Origin: Orthonyx spaldingii
Lineage: Eukaryota; Chordata; Aves; Passeriformes; Orthonychidae
DNA: 64,000 nt
Assembly: GCA_013397795.1 (NCBI GenBank)
Contig: VZTJ01000764.1
Coordinates: forward strand, 124,001 to 188,000
Direction: 5' to 3'
A program made the position numbers and the translations under genes. The stretch's first letter is position 1. Each line of letters opens with the position of its first letter. Under the pieces are notes generated by a model that saw only the letters and a program-made list of their open reading frames with translations, was not told the origin of the DNA and ran no database searches. Below, in pieces: positions 61,546-64,000 of this stretch.

Positions 61546-62637
61546 GAGGAGGAGGAGCTCAGTCAGGTCCCTCTAACCTGGTGGGAAACCTGCTCGTGAG
61601 CCAATGTCCCACATCTGCACCAGGACTGTGGCTGCTTTGGACTTCAGTCTGCACAGAAACAGAGGTTGTATAGATGGTTTTAGGGCTGGATCACCTGTGT
61701 GGTGATGTCCTTGGGACAAAGACCTTGACTCCTTTGGGGTGAAAGGGCTGGAAAACATTACAAAGAGATGTTTTACACATCATCCCCTGAGATGTAGCAT
61801 GAGGTTGAGCTCTCATTCTGGTGCAAGTGGGAGTGATTTTATCAGAAGGCATGGCATGAACATGACCATGTAGGTTAAGTCCTGAAGGTTTCCCTCAGTC
61901 ATCACTGTCTTTGAACTCAATGAGGCTGAAGTTATTGCCTGATAGGAGGAGGAGTCCATCTGGGATTTTTCAGCTGAATTAACTTTAATGATACAAATGA
62001 TGACATAAATATGCAAAATATAAAAACAGTATTGTCAGCTGCTTTGTTTATTTCTGGCTCAAGGGGTTTATATGTTTAGTCTTGGACGTTTTTCACATTG
62101 ATTTTGTGTATCAAGATTTAATGTTGTCAGGAACCACTGAGTAAAAATATTTAGTAATAACAATAATAATAGAGGGTGTGATTTCATAATCCTAACAAAA
62201 TAGATAAGATGGATGTTCAAATTACTTCTTGTCTTGGGTTTAGGAGTTCTCCTGGTGCCTATCACATTGAACTAGTATTGAGACAACTTTGTTTCCAAGG
62301 AGGTCTTCATGCTGGAGCATATCATGTAAGAGATCTAAGAAACTATAACATCAACAGTAATGATGTTTCTTTCGAGATACAAAAAGCTTAGCTATTGAGG
62401 CAGTATTTTTTCTTGTCGTTTGTTTAGTCTGTTTGGTGAATTCTGTCAGGTTGGTTTTGATCCCGCGTGAAGAGTGATTTGCTGTAAGAGCGGATCCATC
62501 AGCCGAGTCATGCTTGAAAGTAAATAATAAATAATTGTAACAATTAATATAAGGAACTGACATCCCCACAGTTTATTTCCACTTGGTTTGATTTAGTTCA
62601 GGCCAGCTTCTTTCTGGCATCATTTGCATCCAAGCCG
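61546..62637. other. Promoter-upstream flank, AT-rich
   Basis: AT-rich sequence with an imperfect (AAT)n patch near 62152-62170 and no gene. It changes abruptly to high G+C at about 62638. An octamer (POU) motif sits at 62622-62629, immediately before the change. Confidence 0.5.
62622..62629 (+). promoter_or_regulatory. Octamer motif ATTTGCAT
   Basis: An exact match to the POU-factor octamer directly at the left edge of the CpG island. It could be a promoter-proximal element. Eight-base matches also occur by chance elsewhere in the window. Confidence 0.3.
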
Positions 62638-62962
62638 AGAGATTAAACCGGGACGGCCGCCCCCCATCTCTGCCGCGGTGGGTTCCACGGCCGGGGCTCT
62701 CTCCTGCCATGGGGAGAGGGGTGCTGTGGCCGGGACAGGTTCTGGGGCGCGGGGAATTGCGGGGCTGGAGGTCTGCACTGGGCTGGGCTCACGAGGGTGC
62801 GGGGAGGGGAATGCTCCGGGGCACGGCGAGGTGCCGGGGGTGCCAGGCTGGGGAGCGGCGGTGGCAGAGCGCCGAGGGCTGCGGGACGCGCTCCCCGCGC
62901 CCCGAGCGCTCCGCGGCCGCCGCCGCCGCCCGCAAAGGGTTAAGGGGAGCGGGGCCGGCGGA

Positions 62963-62995
62963 GGGCGGGGGCTGCCGGGGGCTCCCGGGGATTGG
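62963..62995 (+). promoter_or_regulatory. G-quadruplex-type G-run overlapping a GC box, followed by inverted CCAAT box
   Basis: Four G runs of 3, 5, 5 and 4 bases, with loops of 1, 5 and 5 bases, lie at 62963-62990 and meet the usual G4 pattern. The first two runs include an Sp1-type GGGCGG. ATTGG (NF-Y, inverted CCAAT) begins at 62991. This is a plausible core regulatory cluster upstream of the presumed start site. Confidence 0.5.
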
Positions 62996-63319
62996 TGCGA
63001 AGTTTGGAGCGGGGCGGCCCCGCACCGCCCTCCGCGGCGGCTCGGCCCCCACCGCCACAAAGCCCTGCAGGGAAAGTTGCTTTATCGCCGGTTTCTCTCT
63101 CCCCGGCTCTCTCCCCNGGCAGGTCCCCGCTGTCCCTCCCCGCACACACACACGCTCAGCCCGGCCCGGAAAGCAGGAAAAAAATAATTCACAAGGTTTC
63201 CCCCTTTCCCTGACCTCCTCGCCCGTGACTCTTGAGTGGAAAAAAATCGCCCGCTGGGGGCGAAGGGGGGGAGGTTGTTAAGAAGCCGGTGAAGGGGCAG
63301 AGCCGCTCCGTGGGGAGGG

Positions 63320-63432
63320 NNNNNNNNNNNNNNNNNNNNNNNNNNNNNNNNNNNNNNNNNNNNNNNNNNNNNNNNNNNNNNNNNNNNNNNNNNNNNNNNN
63401 NNNNNNNNNNNNNNNNNNNNNNNNNNNNNNNN
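63320..63432. other. Assembly gap (113 N) within the CpG island
   Basis: A run of N inside very GC-rich sequence. It lies directly upstream of the visible part of exon 1 and probably hides the start of that exon, possibly with the transcription start and a start codon. Confidence 0.95.
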
Positions 63433-63495
63433 ATGAGGCGGCGAGCGGCGGGGATGGGCTCCGGAGCGCGGTGCTAGAGCCCGGCAGCAGCCAAG
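63433..63495 (+). other. 3' part of putative first exon, ending at a consensus 5' splice site
   Basis: The exon end is defined by CAGCCAAG|GTAAGTGTGT, an almost perfect donor, with GT at 63496-63497. The exon's left end is lost in the gap. One frame starts at ATG 63433, has a second in-frame ATG at 63454, and stops at TAG 63475-63477, giving a 14-codon upstream ORF. A second frame is open right through, from GAG at 63435 to the donor. It encodes a short Ala/Gly/Ser-rich stretch ending ..VLEPGSSQ and leaves one base of a split codon (phase 1). The exon may therefore be 5'UTR with a uORF, or the end of an N-terminal coding exon whose start codon is in the gap. UTR is the simpler reading. Confidence 0.6.
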
Positions 63496-63524
63496 GTAAG
63501 TGTGTGTCCCCCGCGCCGCCACCC

Positions 63525-63619
63525 CGCCGGGGCCGGGACTCCCCGCCGGGGCCGGGACTCTCCGCCGGGGCCGGGACACCCCGCCGGGGCCGGGACTCTC
63601 CGCCGGGGCCGGGGCACGC
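63525..63619 (+). repeat. GC minisatellite, 5 copies of a 19-bp unit
   Basis: Units start at 63525, 63544, 63563, 63582 and 63601 with consensus CGCCGGGGCCGGGACTCYC. Copies 2 and 4 are identical, copy 3 has ACACCC and copy 5 has diverged at its end. The alternation of variants suggests unequal exchange or replication slippage. Each unit carries a CCGG-rich G run. It lies about 30 bp inside intron 1 and the open frames across it are a by-product of the repeat. Confidence 0.95.
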
Positions 63620-63647
63620 ACAGCTGGGAGCCGCCGGGGCGCGGGGC

Positions 63648-63663
63648 AGCACCAGGTGGCATC
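63648..63663 (+). promoter_or_regulatory. CTCF-like motif / E2-box in intron 1
   Basis: AGCACCAGGTGGCATC matches the CTCF core (SYAGRKGGCR part) apart from the first C. It also contains CAGGTG, the ZEB/SNAI/E-protein E2-box. Promoter-proximal CTCF sites are common in CpG islands. Binding is unproven. Confidence 0.35.
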
Positions 63664-64000
63664 ACGCCGGGTGTCCCCCCGCGCGTCCCTCCCTTCCGCG
63701 ACCCCGCTTCCCGAATATCCCGGTACCGCCGAGCCCCGCCGCCCCCCGCGCCCGCTGCCCGCCGCGAACCGCGGAGCGAACGGCGGAGCGGCCGCCTTTG
63801 CTCTGCTGGATGCTGTGCGCGGGTTGTTGTGTGTCCTGGGGGCACGGGGTGTTTAAACCGGGGAGTTTACAAGGGTGAGGAATCCAGACGGTGTTTAGAG
63901 AGTGAGAGTTTTAGGAGGAGAACAGGGTGTAATTATTGTAAACCTGATCTACCCTGGGTGTGCGTATCACAGCGAAGGCATCTTCAAGAATCTGGCTAAT

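Larger units (their letters stand above)
62638..63830 (+). promoter_or_regulatory. CpG-island promoter of a gene extending to the right
   Basis: G+C and CpG rise sharply at about 62638 and fall again after about 63830, while the rest of the window is CpG-depleted. Inside are GC boxes (GGGCGG at 62963-62968 and GGGGCGG at 63011-63017), an inverted CCAAT box (ATTGG at 62991-62995) and long G runs. No TATA box stands out, which is usual for CpG-island promoters with dispersed initiation. A consensus 5' splice site follows at 63495/63496 on the plus strand, so transcription probably runs left to right and initiates between about 63000 and 63430. The exact start may lie in the 63320-63432 gap. The gene is not identifiable from what is visible. 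Confidence 0.85.
63496..64000 (+). other. Start of putative intron 1
   Basis: It begins with GTAAGTGTGT. The first 330 bp remain CpG-island sequence and include a 19-bp minisatellite, after which composition relaxes to ordinary AT-richer DNA near 63880. An alternative weaker donor (AAGG|GTGAGG at about 63875) exists. The intron continues past the window, so no acceptor can be paired. Confidence 0.6.

Noticed and set aside
62624..63281. Long Gly/Ala/Arg-rich open frames across the CpG island (up to 190 codons)
   Set aside because: Stop codons are rare by composition in CpG islands. Frames overlap on both strands and cross an ambiguous base, so they are not evidence of coding.
63471..63999. 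Repetitive Pro/Gly/Arg-rich frames of 118-165 codons
   Set aside because: They are translations of the 19-bp minisatellite and intron 1 sequence downstream of a strong donor site.
1..64000. CRISPR arrays, operons, prophage or other prokaryotic systems
   Set aside because: Composition, CR1/MIR repeats, the CpG-island promoter and the splice donor all mark vertebrate nuclear DNA. No regularly spaced repeat array exists.
1..64000. Endogenous retrovirus or LTR element
   Set aside because: I searched by eye for LTR pairs, primer-binding sites, polypurine tracts and gag/pol/env-like frames and found none that could be supported.

Overview
The window looks like nuclear DNA from a bird, probably from a short-read or draft assembly. 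The main evidence is at least ten 5'-truncated CR1 LINE fragments. Several keep the diagnostic avian CR1 3' end: the 'GGTTGGAAGGGACCT..GATCATCTAGTTCCA' type tail and the ATTCTRTG octamer. There are also two MIR-like SINE relics of the sauropsid type, an AT/TG-rich CpG-depleted background, and no mammalian L1 or Alu. The order (for example Passeriformes) cannot be settled from this sequence. Two N gaps (49865-50073 and 63320-63432) and single Ns at 57712 and 63117 fall in low-complexity or very GC-rich sequence.

Layout. From 1 to about 62.6 kb I can support no protein-coding exon, RNA gene or cluster of splice sites. The open frames there are short, overlap on both strands and have no recognisable domains, except those that are pieces of CR1 ORF2. 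This stretch holds CR1 copies on both strands: about 137-945 (-), 5022-5105 (-), 9205-9450 (+), 19590-20035 (+), 26541-26752 (+), 27446-27625 (-), 28890-29145 (+), 30819-31730 (-), 33700-33790 (-) and 35600-36212 (+). MIR relics lie at 41605-41822 and 61435-61545. There are also simple repeats and several unique blocks whose composition suggests conserved non-coding or enhancer-like DNA: about 3.3, 14.0, 16.6, 22.5-23.6, 39.8-40.1, 45.8-46.1, 47.7-48.1, 51.1 and 60.0 kb.

The right end (about 62.64-63.83 kb) is a strong CpG island with GC boxes, a CCAAT box in reverse and a G-quadruplex-type G-run. After the second gap comes a textbook 5' splice site (AAG|GTAAGT at 63495/63496) on the + strand. 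This marks the promoter and first exon of a gene whose body lies beyond 64,000. I could not identify the gene. The layout is a TATA-less CpG-island promoter preceded by at least 62 kb of repeat-poor DNA with no visible exons. That would fit a long upstream regulatory region, or a large intron of an overlapping gene; the sequence alone does not decide.

I found no novel multi-gene system. The points most worth checking are the gap-interrupted promoter and first exon, a 5 x 19-bp GC minisatellite just inside intron 1, the CpG-enriched enhancer-like block at 22.5-23.6 kb, the motif-dense block at 39.8-40.1 kb, and CTCF-like motifs at 23.40, 49.28 and 63.65 kb.
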